From an uncultured Acidimicrobiaceae bacterium (GTDB lineage: Bacteria > Actinomycetota > Acidimicrobiia > Acidimicrobiales > SZUA-35), in contig CAMYLA010000017.1 in assembly GCA_947259095.1 (NCBI GenBank), positions 31,067 through 95,066 on the forward strand: 64,000 nucleotides of DNA, in the 5' to 3' direction. The notes under the pieces were generated by a model that ran no database searches, was not told the origin of the DNA, and saw nothing but the letters and a program-made list of their open reading frames with translations. Positions 47,296-55,435 of this stretch are shown here, piece by piece (position 1 is the first letter of the stretch; the number at the start of each line of letters is the position of its first letter). The position numbers were made by a program, and so were the translations under genes.

Positions 47296-47391
47296 GGGCC
47301 GAGCCTAGAGGCCTCCGGTCGGACTTCGAACGCCGCCGAATGCAGACGAACGACGCCACCGACCGGAGATGACCCGGTGGTCGGGCCCGGT

Positions 47392-49041
47392 TCAGCGAAG
47401 CCAGACCGCGGTGTCGGGGGCCAGGGTGCCGTCGGCGGCCGTGTCGCCGCTCGACAGCAGGATCTGCTGATGGTCGGGGAGGTCGATGGCGGTCTCCCCG
47501 AAGTTCACGACGCAGGCCAGGCCGCTGCCCCGGCGATAGCCGAAGCCGTTCGGGCCGAGACCGTCGATGAAGGACATGGCCTCGTCGGCCATGGCCCAGC
47601 GCCGCCGGAGCTCCAGTGCGGTCCGGTACAGCACGAGGCTGGAGCCGGCATCGGACTCCTGGACCTCGACCGACAGCTCGGCCCAGTCCGGCGGTTGGGG
47701 GAGCCAGGCCGGGCCGTCACCGAAGCCGAGCGAAGGGCCATCCGGCGCCCACGGCAACGGGACCCGGCAGCCGTCGCGACCCTTGCGGGTGTGGCCGGAT
47801 CGTTTCCAGACGGGGTCGTCGAGCACCTCGACCGGGAGATCCCAGACTTCCGGCAGGCCCAGTTCCTGGCCCTGGTAGATGTAGGCCGACCCGGGCAGGC
47901 CGAGCAGCAGCATGGCCGCGGCACGAGCTCGGGGCCGGCCCCGTTCGACGTCGAGCAGCTCGGCCGGCCCGGTGGTGGGCCAGGACCGCCAATTGGTGCC
48001 GTTCGGCAGGCCGTAGCGGGTCAGCTCCCGCATCACGTCGTGGTTTGAGAGCACCCAGGTCGACGTCGAACCGATGTCGACCACCGCCTCGGTCGCCGCC
48101 GACACGATGTCGCGGAATGTCGTGGCATCCCACGGCGCCTCCAGGAAGTCGAAGTTGAACGACTGGTGGTACTCGTCCGGTCGCAGGTACATCGGCAGCC
48201 GGTGGGGCTGGACCCAGGCCTCGGCCACCATCATCCGGTCGCCGTCGTAGCCGTCGAGCACCGCTCGCCACCGGCGGACGATCTCGTGGATGGCATCGCG
48301 ATCCCAATGGGGGTGGTTGGCCTCCCGGGGGGTGCCGAGGATCTCGACACCGGCCGTGCCGAGGTCGGGGAACGACATGTCCTTGACCAGGCCGTGGGCC
48401 ACGTCGATCCGGAAGCCGTCGATGTTGCGGTCGAGCCAGAACCGCAGCACCGCATCGAACTCCCGACGGACCTCCTCGTTCTCCCAGTTGAGGTCGGGCT
48501 GTTCGGGGGCGAACAGATGGAGGTACCACTGGCCGTCCGGCAACCGACGCCAGGCCGGCCCGCCGAAGACGCTGCTCCAGTCGTTCGGCGGCTGTGAACC
48601 GTCCGGGCCCCGACCGTCGCGGATGTGGTAGCGATCGCGGACCGGGTCGCCGGGGGCGGCGGCCACCGCTTCCCGGAACCAGGCGTGCTGATCGGAGGTG
48701 TGGTTCGGCACCAGGTCGGCGATGACCCGAATGTCGTGGTCGTGGGCTTCGGCGATCAGCCGCTCGGCGTCGTCGATGGTGCCGTAGCGGGGTTCGATGC
48801 TGCGGTAGTCGGCAACGTCGTAGCCGCCGTCGGCCAGCGGCGACCGGTACCAGGGGTTGATCCAGATGGCATCGATCCCCAGCCGCTGCAGATAGGGCAG
48901 GCGGGCTCGGAGCCCGTTGATGTCGCCGGTGCCGTCGCCATCGGCGTCGGCGAACGACCGGACATAGACCTGGTAGACGACGCCTCGCCGCCACCACGGG
49001 GCCGGGTCGCTCGAGGACGGTTGATCGGTAGCTGAGCTCAT
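47392..49041 (-). CDS. GH13 alpha-glucosidase
   Basis: A 549-residue glycoside hydrolase family 13 enzyme of the oligo-1,6-/alpha-glucosidase type, cytoplasmic (no signal). VVYQVYVRSFADADGDGTGDINGL opens the barrel; the nucleophile is Asp213 (GFRIDVAHG), the acid/base Glu274 (VAEAWV) and the third acid Asp335 (LSNHD). The regions DLVPNHTSDQHAWF and GSAYIYQGQELGLPEV are typical. Substrates are probably malto- or isomalto-oligosaccharides, trehalose or sucrose. I chose ATG 49041 (MSSATDQPSS); the frame opens further to 49107 but that part reads into the neighbour's start. Divergent from the DNA glycosylase gene. Confidence 0.92.
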   Translation of the reverse strand: MSSATDQPSSSDPAPWWRRGVVYQVYVRSFADADGDGTGDINGLRARLPYLQRLGIDAIWINPWYRSPLADGGYDVADYRSIEPRYGTIDDAERLIAEAHDHDIRVIADLVPNHTSDQHAWFREAVAAAPGDPVRDRYHIRDGRGPDGSQPPNDWSSVFGGPAWRRLPDGQWYLHLFAPEQPDLNWENEEVRREFDAVLRFWLDRNIDGFRIDVAHGLVKDMSFPDLGTAGVEILGTPREANHPHWDRDAIHEIVRRWRAVLDGYDGDRMMVAEAWVQPHRLPMYLRPDEYHQSFNFDFLEAPWDATTFRDIVSAATEAVVDIGSTSTWVLSNHDVMRELTRYGLPNGTNWRSWPTTGPAELLDVERGRPRARAAAMLLLGLPGSAYIYQGQELGLPEVWDLPVEVLDDPVWKRSGHTRKGRDGCRVPLPWAPDGPSLGFGDGPAWLPQPPDWAELSVEVQESDAGSSLVLYRTALELRRRWAMADEAMSFIDGLGPNGFGYRRGSGLACVVNFGETAIDLPDHQQILLSSGDTAADGTLAPDTAVWLR

Positions 49042-49115
49042 CGGAGGAAACGCTACCGGTCCCTCGGTCGCTTGCTGACTACCGGGCCGGCGGTTCGGGC
49101 GGCACACTGGTCGGT

Positions 49116-49928
49116 GTGCCAGAAGGCGACACCATCCACCGAACCGCAGCCAGGTTGCAGCCGGTGCTCACCGGCCGGACCGTTCTGCGATTCGAGGCCG
49201 AGCGGCTAATCGAGCCCGGCCCGAAGCCGGGCACGACGATCGACGGAGTCGAGGCGAGGGGCAAGTACCTGCTGGTCCGCTTCGGCGACGGGCTGACCCT
49301 CGAAACCCACATGAAGATGACCGGGAGCTGGCACATCTACCGCCGCGGCGAGCGGTGGCGTCGATCCCCGCGGTCGGCCAGGGCGGTGATCGAAACCGAC
49401 AATGGGTGGATCGCCGTTTGCTTCTCGGCGCCCCATGTGAAGCTGCGCCGCACCGCGGGTGGCCCGGCCCATCTCGGGCCCGATCTCTGCGCCCCCGAGC
49501 CCGATCTGGCCGAGGCTGTTCGTCGGTTCTCGCAGCGCGGTGGAGACGAGCCGGTGGTGGAGGCCCTACTGGACCAGCGGATCTGCTGCGGGGTGGGAAA
49601 TGTCTACAAGAGTGAGGTCCTGTTCGCCTGCGGCCTGCATCCGCTGACCCCGCTGCGTTCGGTGCCCGAGGAACTGCGAGGCCGGCTGGTGGCCACCGCC
49701 CATCGACTGTTGCGGCAGAACCTGGGCGCCGGGCCGAGGGTCACCGTCAGCGGCACCGGTCGGGGTGGCGCGGCGGGGCTGGCGGTGTACGGACGCCGGG
49801 GCCTGCCCTGTCCCTCGTGCGACACCCCCATCGACTACGGGGTCCACGGCCAACATGCCAGAAGCAGCTACTGGTGTCCCCGGTGCCAACCGGCGCCAAA
49901 CACCCCGGCGACGCTCCGATCGAGCTGA
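49116..49928 (+). CDS. nei: Endonuclease VIII-like DNA glycosylase (Fpg/Nei family)
   Basis: A 270-residue base-excision-repair enzyme. PEGDTIHRTA directly after the initiator carries the catalytic N-terminal Pro and Glu, in the PEGDT form typical of actinobacterial Nei2 rather than Fpg. KMTGSWHIYRRG is the DNA-intercalation region, RICCGVGNVYKSEVLF the helix-two-turn-helix, and the C-terminal zinc finger has Cys232, Cys235, Cys254 and Cys257. It excises oxidised pyrimidines. GTG 49116 starts it; no other gene follows closely. Confidence 0.95.
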   Translation: MPEGDTIHRTAARLQPVLTGRTVLRFEAERLIEPGPKPGTTIDGVEARGKYLLVRFGDGLTLETHMKMTGSWHIYRRGERWRRSPRSARAVIETDNGWIAVCFSAPHVKLRRTAGGPAHLGPDLCAPEPDLAEAVRRFSQRGGDEPVVEALLDQRICCGVGNVYKSEVLFACGLHPLTPLRSVPEELRGRLVATAHRLLRQNLGAGPRVTVSGTGRGGAAGLAVYGRRGLPCPSCDTPIDYGVHGQHARSSYWCPRCQPAPNTPATLRSS

Positions 49929-50041
49929 TTCGATCCCGCGGGCGACCCCGACGTCGGGGCCCATCGATTGCCGACGTCGCGCCCATCTCCCACCTGCATG
50001 TGCCCTGAACGGGGGCAGCCAATCGGTTCCGACGGCCCGTG

Positions 50042-50057
50042 TAGGGTCCGGACCCTA
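50042..50057. promoter_or_regulatory. Perfect 16-base palindrome, possible operator
   Basis: TAGGGTCC is directly followed by its reverse complement GGACCCTA, a self-complementary site with no spacer, 180 bases before the cyclase gene start. Palindromes of this length without a loop suit a dimeric DNA-binding protein. Which regulator it could be is not known. Confidence 0.45.
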
Positions 50058-50153
50058 TTGTCGAAAGTGGCTGATTATGGCTGACTTAGGTCACGCTTGA
50101 ACGGGGCAGAAGGGCTATCTCCCTGTCGAGACGCAAACCGGGTACACCCGGTT

Positions 50154-50191
50154 CCGGTCACCGCAGCCTGCGGGTGGGCTGCGGCGACCGG
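50154..50191 (+). promoter_or_regulatory. Long imperfect hairpin in the leader of the cyclase gene
   Basis: CCGGTC-A-CCGCAGCC pairs with GGCTGCGG-C-GACCGG around a short loop, 14 pairs with one internal mismatch, ending 45 bases before ATG 50237. No T tract follows, so it is not a simple terminator; it may structure the 5' leader. Confidence 0.4.
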
Positions 50192-50236
50192 TATTCCCGA
50201 CAGCGACCGCCGTGCGTCGGTAGACTCCCCAGTGGA

Positions 50237-53200
50237 ATGGCCATTGAAATGAACTGCCGGTCGTGTGCCCAACGTCTGGCGGACAACGCCCGGTTCTGCT
50301 CCAACTGTGGCGCATCACAGGCCACCGTGGACGAGGAGCGCCGGATCGTCACCGCCCTCTTTGCCGACATCGTCGGCTTCACCGGCTTCGCCGAGCGTCG
50401 GGACCCTGAAGAGATCAAACATCTCGTCGATCGGGCCTTCGCCGAGTTGACCGATGACATCACCAGTTTCGGTGGTCTCGTCGACAAGATCGTCGGCGAC
50501 CAGATCGTCGCCTTGTTCGGCGCCCCGATCGCCCACTCCGACGACGCCGAGCGGGCGGTTCGGGCCGGTCTGCGTATGCAGTCGACCGTCGACGGGCTGG
50601 GCGCAGAGTTGGGTCCCGGCGTGGCGATCCGGATCGGCATCAACACCGGCGAGGTGCTGGTCGGCAGCACCACCGCAGGCGGCGATTACACCGCCATGGG
50701 CGATGTGATGAATTCGGCGTCCCGGCTCCAAGACCTGGCCGAGGCCGGCCAGGTGCTGGTGGGCGACGCCACCAAGAACGCCGCAGGCGACTCGGTTCGA
50801 TTCAAGGCCGCCGGGTCACTGCCGGCCAGGGGCCGCGAAGACCCGCTCGACGCGTGGATTGCGGTGGAGACCACCAGACCGCCGGGGGCCAGGCGGCGCA
50901 AGGCCGAACTGTTCGTCGGTCGTGAGCGGGAGCTTGCCTTCCTCGAGGCCCAGGCCATGATGGCCTTCGATCTGAACGCGGCCCAGCTCTGCATCGTGCT
51001 GGGCGAGACGGGCATGGGCAAGACCAGGCTCATCCAGGAGGCCGCCGATCGGCTGGGCCAGCAGGTGGAACTGGTGGTGGTCCAGGGGCGCTGTGTCGCC
51101 TACGGCGAGGCCAACGTGTGGTGGCCCATCGGCGAGGTGCTGCGGGAGCTGTTCGGCCTCGGCCCCGATCTGTCAAGAACCGATGCCGCGGCCAGGCTGG
51201 AGGCCCTGCTCGACGAGCGCTTCGGGCGTGGCAGCCCCGAGATCGCCCGCTGCGTGACCGCACTGCTGCACATCCTGGGGTATGACACGCCGCTGCGGGG
51301 CAGCGACCGGAACCGCAACCGGTCCGAGGTCATGTTGGCCGTCACCCAGGTACTGGAGTTCGAGTTGCGACGCCGGGCCGTGGTGATGGTGCTGACCGAC
51401 ATGCACTGGGCCGCCGAGGCGGTGTGGGCGTTGCTCGACCATGTGCTCAGCGAGCTGGCCAGAAGCCCCCTGGTGTTCATGGTCTCGGCCCAGACACTCG
51501 ACGATCCGGATCTGTATGGCAATCGACATGTCGGTTCGGTGATGCGGCTGGGTCCGCTGCGAAAACAAGACTCCCGACAGCTCCTGGAGGAGGTCGGTGG
51601 CGAACTGTCGGATGCAGCGTCCGACCAGCTGGTGGCCCGCAGCGGGGGCAACCCCTACTTCCTGGAGGAACTGGCCGGTTTCGTGACCGAAGACCGAGGT
51701 CCGCTGCCCACCAGCGCTGGTCGCCGGGCCGAATCGGTGGCCGATCTCGATGCGTTGCCAGACACCCTCCGGGGCATCGTGGCCGCCAGGCTCGACGCCC
51801 TGGAACCGGGTCAACGGGCGCTCATCGAGGATGCATCGGTGCTGGGCCGGAGTGGCTCGCTCGCCGGTTTGACCACCCTGGCCGGCCAGGGACGGGGGGC
51901 GGCCAACATCCACGCCGACCTGGCCAGCCTCATCGCCGAGGACCTCCTGGCCGTCAACGGCTCCCGCTACGAGTTCGGCTCCGATCTCGTTCGCGATGTC
52001 GCCTACGGCACGCTGACCAAGACGGTGCGGGCCCAACGACACGCCGGCATCGCCCGCTACCTGGAGGCATCACAATCGGGGCGGATCCGGAACTCGGTGG
52101 TGGTGGCCATCGCCGAGCACTATCGGGCCGCGGCCAAGCTCTCGGCCGAGGTGGCGCCGGTGCCAGACGTCGACCAGATCGAGATGCTGGACCGAGCCTT
52201 CTACTGGCTGGACCAGGCCGGCTACCGGGCCCTCGAGGTCGGCGAGTCGGCCCAGGCCGAGCGGTGGTTCGAGCAGGGCATCGAGCTGGCCGGAGACAAC
52301 GAGTCCCTGGCCGGATTCCTGTTCGGTCGGGCCAAGGCCCGATGCGAGATCCACGACATCGTCGGCGCCCGGCTCGACCTCGACCGGCTGGATCCGCTGC
52401 TCGACCATGATCCGACCCTGGCCGCCAGGTCGCTGGTGGTCCGCGGCGATGTTGACCGCAAAGCCGGTGATCTGGATCGGGCCGCCGGCGAGCTCCGGGA
52501 GGCGGCAGACCGTCTTGCCGTCCTGGACGAACCGGTTGAGCAGGCGCTGGCCCTTCGGCTGCTCGGCCTCACCGAGCTGGACCGCGACGATGACTCGCTG
52601 GCCACCCAGGCCCTCACCTCGTCCCGGCTGGTGGCGTCGAAGGCCGGCGATCGCAGGAGCGAGGGGTGGGCACTGCAGAGCCTGGCCTGGCATGCCTTCG
52701 TCCGGGGCAAGGTCGACCCGGCCAACGACCTGGCCGGCCAGGCCATCGACATCTTCGCCGAACTGGGCGACCGGACCGGTCTGTCCTGGGCCCGAGGGGT
52801 CCAGGCCTGGGTGGCGTTCCACCTCAACCAGTGGGACACGGCCCGGGAACTGGTGGCTGTGGTGCTGCCGGAGGCCCGCCGCCAGGGCGACCCGTGGGCC
52901 GAGGCGATCACCTTGAACCTGGCCGCGTCCCTGGCGTTGTGGTCGGGCCAGGCCCGTGAGGCCCAGGAGTTGGCCGAGACGGCCCAGCAGGTGGCGGAGC
53001 GGGCCGAGGACCAGGGGCTGTTGATCCAGTCGATGGCGCTGGAGGGCAGGGCGCTGGTGTCGCTGGGCCAGATCGGCGCCGGCACCGGCCTCCTGGAGCA
53101 GGCCTTCATCACCGCCGACCGGTTGGGGGAACGGAACTCCCGCCGGGTCGCCATCATCTCCAACTGTGCCTCGGCGGCCCGACTGGGCGAGCCGGTGCGA

Positions 53201-53755
53201 GCCATCCGCTGGGCGGCCCGCTTCGACGGGATCCACGACGATCCGACCAGCGTCGGCGAAGCCGATCTGGCGGTTTCGCTGGCCCTGGCCCTGCTCCAGC
53301 GCGGGGCCGTCGACGAGGCCGAGGCCCAGCTGTCGTGGTCGGGCTCGGACGGCTCGACCTCGTCCGGTCGTTACGAGGAGTCGGTTCGAGCGGTGATCGC
53401 CGCCATCAAGGGCCGCCACGAGTCGGTCGAACGCAGTGTCCAGAACGTGCTGAGTGACAACGCCACCTACCTCGATCGGGTGCTGGCGCTCTCGGCCCGG
53501 GCCGCGTCGAGGCTGCAGCGTGGCGACGAGGCGGGCTGCGATCGGGCCCTGGCCGACGCGGCGGCGGAACTGGCGGAGACCGACGACCAGACCAGCAGGT
53601 TGTTGCTGGATCTTGTGATGGCCCACTGCGGTCGGGGCGATGTGACCGCAGCCGAGCAGCGACTCCACGGCAGCGGCATCGACGGTCAGGGTTGGCGCAG
53701 ACTGTGGTCGATGGCGACTGCGCCAACCGAGTCGAGGCCCGCGTCGGGTCCCTAG
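50237..53755 (+). CDS. Zinc-ribbon/adenylate cyclase/AAA ATPase/TPR signalling protein
   Basis: A 1172-residue multidomain protein. A zinc ribbon has Cys7, Cys10, Cys21 and Cys24. A class III cyclase homology domain (about 34-190) keeps metal Asp44 (FADIVGFT) and Asp88 (GDQIVALFG), adenine-selecting Lys84 and Asp156, and transition-state Asn159/Arg163 (MGDVMNSASRL), so it is probably active. An AAA/STAND-like ATPase follows with GETGMGKT near 256-263, then about 600 residues of TPR-like helices. Such proteins couple nucleotide sensing to cAMP production. ATG 50237 is preferred; ATG 50249 is possible. No partner genes adjoin. Confidence 0.88.
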   Translation: MAIEMNCRSCAQRLADNARFCSNCGASQATVDEERRIVTALFADIVGFTGFAERRDPEEIKHLVDRAFAELTDDITSFGGLVDKIVGDQIVALFGAPIAHSDDAERAVRAGLRMQSTVDGLGAELGPGVAIRIGINTGEVLVGSTTAGGDYTAMGDVMNSASRLQDLAEAGQVLVGDATKNAAGDSVRFKAAGSLPARGREDPLDAWIAVETTRPPGARRRKAELFVGRERELAFLEAQAMMAFDLNAAQLCIVLGETGMGKTRLIQEAADRLGQQVELVVVQGRCVAYGEANVWWPIGEVLRELFGLGPDLSRTDAAARLEALLDERFGRGSPEIARCVTALLHILGYDTPLRGSDRNRNRSEVMLAVTQVLEFELRRRAVVMVLTDMHWAAEAVWALLDHVLSELARSPLVFMVSAQTLDDPDLYGNRHVGSVMRLGPLRKQDSRQLLEEVGGELSDAASDQLVARSGGNPYFLEELAGFVTEDRGPLPTSAGRRAESVADLDALPDTLRGIVAARLDALEPGQRALIEDASVLGRSGSLAGLTTLAGQGRGAANIHADLASLIAEDLLAVNGSRYEFGSDLVRDVAYGTLTKTVRAQRHAGIARYLEASQSGRIRNSVVVAIAEHYRAAAKLSAEVAPVPDVDQIEMLDRAFYWLDQAGYRALEVGESAQAERWFEQGIELAGDNESLAGFLFGRAKARCEIHDIVGARLDLDRLDPLLDHDPTLAARSLVVRGDVDRKAGDLDRAAGELREAADRLAVLDEPVEQALALRLLGLTELDRDDDSLATQALTSSRLVASKAGDRRSEGWALQSLAWHAFVRGKVDPANDLAGQAIDIFAELGDRTGLSWARGVQAWVAFHLNQWDTARELVAVVLPEARRQGDPWAEAITLNLAASLALWSGQAREAQELAETAQQVAERAEDQGLLIQSMALEGRALVSLGQIGAGTGLLEQAFITADRLGERNSRRVAIISNCASAARLGEPVRAIRWAARFDGIHDDPTSVGEADLAVSLALALLQRGAVDEAEAQLSWSGSDGSTSSGRYEESVRAVIAAIKGRHESVERSVQNVLSDNATYLDRVLALSARAASRLQRGDEAGCDRALADAAAELAETDDQTSRLLLDLVMAHCGRGDVTAAEQRLHGSGIDGQGWRRLWSMATAPTESRPASGP

Positions 53756-53771
53756 CCTGCTGGGCGCCCGG

Positions 53772-54281
53772 TCAGCCGGGGATGATCAGCTCCTGGCCGG
53801 GCTTGATGGCGTTGACATCGGTGATGCCGTTGGCCTGCGACAGCGCATCGACCGACACGTTGAATTGTCGGGCGATCACCGACAGCGTGTCACCGGGCTC
53901 GACCACATAGCTGCGGGCTGCGGCCGGGGGAGTGGTGGTGGGGGTGGTCTCCACGGTGGCGGTTGTCGATGGTGGCACGATCACCGGCTCCTCGCTGACC
54001 ACCTCGATCCCGGCCATCACCGGCTCGGTGTCGCCGTCGTTCGTTCCTGCGGCTCCCTCCGGGGCCGAGCGGCCGCAGCCGGCGGTCGCGCCAAGGATGG
54101 CCAGCGCTGCCAGCCCCACCATCATCCGGCTGACCGGCCCGACCGGTCGACGGCTGACCGGCACCGACGATGACGGCACCGACGATGACGATGACGGCCC
54201 CACGGCGTTCAAAGGTGGAACCCCCGAGGCCCGGGATGGAGGTCGTCGATGCTCGGCATGGCATCTCCGAGTATGGCCCAT
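53772..54281 (-). CDS. LysM-domain lipoprotein
   Basis: A 169-residue frame. A signal peptide with hydrophobic core MMVGLAALAILGATAGC (about 53-69) ends at a lipobox Cys69, then a Thr/Pro/Glu-rich linker, then a single C-terminal LysM domain (YVVEPGDTLSVIARQFNVSV, about 125-144, ending KPGQELIIPG) that should bind peptidoglycan. The start is uncertain: ATG 54281 gives 52 residues before the hydrophobic core; ATG 54125/54122 would start directly at it. The gene ends the run WS/DGAT, peptidase, rsgA, lysM, 22 bases after rsgA. Confidence 0.75.
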   Translation of the reverse strand: MGHTRRCHAEHRRPPSRASGVPPLNAVGPSSSSSVPSSSVPVSRRPVGPVSRMMVGLAALAILGATAGCGRSAPEGAAGTNDGDTEPVMAGIEVVSEEPVIVPPSTTATVETTPTTTPPAAARSYVVEPGDTLSVIARQFNVSVDALSQANGITDVNAIKPGQELIIPG

Positions 54282-54303
54282 GAATCAGCACCACGGGGGG
54301 AGG

Positions 54304-55428
54304 TCACCGGCCGCGTCGCCCCCGCCGGCCCGACTTCCTTCGCTTGCGCTTGTTTGGCCGTTCTGCGTCGCGCCGCCGCTCGGCATCGGCCCGGTCCCTC
54401 GATTCGGAGCGCCTGGCGTATTCCTCCAGCTGCGTTTCCTGGAGCCCCAGTTCGGCCATGAGGTCCCGCCAGTGTTCCAGTCTGCGTTCGGGGATCAGCC
54501 CTTCGGCCAGGGCGGCCCGAACCGCGCAGCCCGGTTCCTTCTCGTGCTCGCAGTCGGCGAAGCGGCAGCTGTCGACCTCGCCACTGATCTCGGGGAACGC
54601 CTTGGCCATACCCCGGTAGGCCTGCCACAGACCGATCTCCCGGATGCCGGGGGTGTCGATGATGAAGCCGCCGTCGGGGATGGGGATCAGATCGCGGGTC
54701 ACGGTGGTGTGACGGCCCCGCTGGTCGGCGGCCCGGACCTCGCCGGTTCGCTGGACGACACCGTCGGTCAGCTCGTTGACCAGGGTGGACTTGCCGATGC
54801 CGCTCAGGCCCATCAGGGCGATCGTCCGACCGGCCGCCACCCGACCGGCGATGGCATCGATACCTCTCCCGGTGATGGTGGAGATGGCCACCACCTCGAC
54901 CCCGGGGGCGATGGCCGAGACCTCGTCCACGGCGGCATCGGGGTCGTCGAGCTGGTCGGCCTTCGTCAACACCACCACCGGCTCGGCCCCGCTGTCCCAG
55001 GCCACCACCAGCTGCCGTTCGATGCGGCGGAGGTTGATGTCGCGATCGAGTCCCTCCATGACGAAGACATCGTCGATGTTGGACGCCAGGACCTGGGGCT
55101 CCGGTACCCGGCCCGCGGCCCGCCTCGTCAGCGCCGAGCGGCGGGGGGCGATGGCGGCCAGGCTCGGTCCGTCCTCGGGATCGTCGACCACGATCACGTA
55201 GTCGCCGGTGGCCGGAACGAGTTCGGTCCGGCTCCTGGTCGAGCCAGACGCCACCAGCACCGCATCACCACCGGTGAAGACCAGGCTGAAGCCGCGGCTG
55301 ACCCTGGCGATCCGGCCCCTGGCCCGCTCCCCGTCGGCGTCATCCCGCTCTGCGGCCCAATCGTCGAGTGTCTCGTCCCAGCCGAGTGTGGCCAGGTCGG
55401 GGGTCAATCTGGCGAGATCGTCGATCAC
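54304..55428 (-). CDS. rsgA: Ribosome small subunit GTPase RsgA
   Basis: A 374-residue circularly permuted GTPase that helps mature the 30S subunit. An OB-fold N-terminus is followed by G4 (VVLTKADQ, TKAD at 155-158), G1 (GLSGIGKST at 207-215), G3 (DTPG at 258-261) and a zinc finger CRFADCEHEKEPGC (about 288-301). The C-terminal tail is strongly basic (RKRRKSGRRGRRGR-type), longer than usual, likely RNA-binding. It starts 7 bases after the peptidase stop on the same strand, so the two are probably co-transcribed. Confidence 0.94.
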   Translation of the reverse strand: MIDDLARLTPDLATLGWDETLDDWAAERDDADGERARGRIARVSRGFSLVFTGGDAVLVASGSTRSRTELVPATGDYVIVVDDPEDGPSLAAIAPRRSALTRRAAGRVPEPQVLASNIDDVFVMEGLDRDINLRRIERQLVVAWDSGAEPVVVLTKADQLDDPDAAVDEVSAIAPGVEVVAISTITGRGIDAIAGRVAAGRTIALMGLSGIGKSTLVNELTDGVVQRTGEVRAADQRGRHTTVTRDLIPIPDGGFIIDTPGIREIGLWQAYRGMAKAFPEISGEVDSCRFADCEHEKEPGCAVRAALAEGLIPERRLEHWRDLMAELGLQETQLEEYARRSESRDRADAERRRDAERPNKRKRRKSGRRGRRGR

Positions 55429-55435
55429 GTGACCA

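Larger units (their letters stand above)
49929..50236. other. Regulatory-looking spacer before the cyclase gene
   Basis: No gene is visible in these 308 bases; the short frames in it are shadows. It holds a perfect 16-base palindrome and a long imperfect hairpin (listed separately), plus an inverted repeat AACCGG/CCGGTT near 50136-50152. Base composition from 50042 to 50100 is lower in GC than the surroundings, as expected of a promoter region. Confidence 0.55.

Noticed and set aside
52070..53668. A 532-codon minus-strand frame opposite the TPR part of the cyclase protein
   Set aside because: It is a shadow of a repeat-rich helical region and lacks a start signal.
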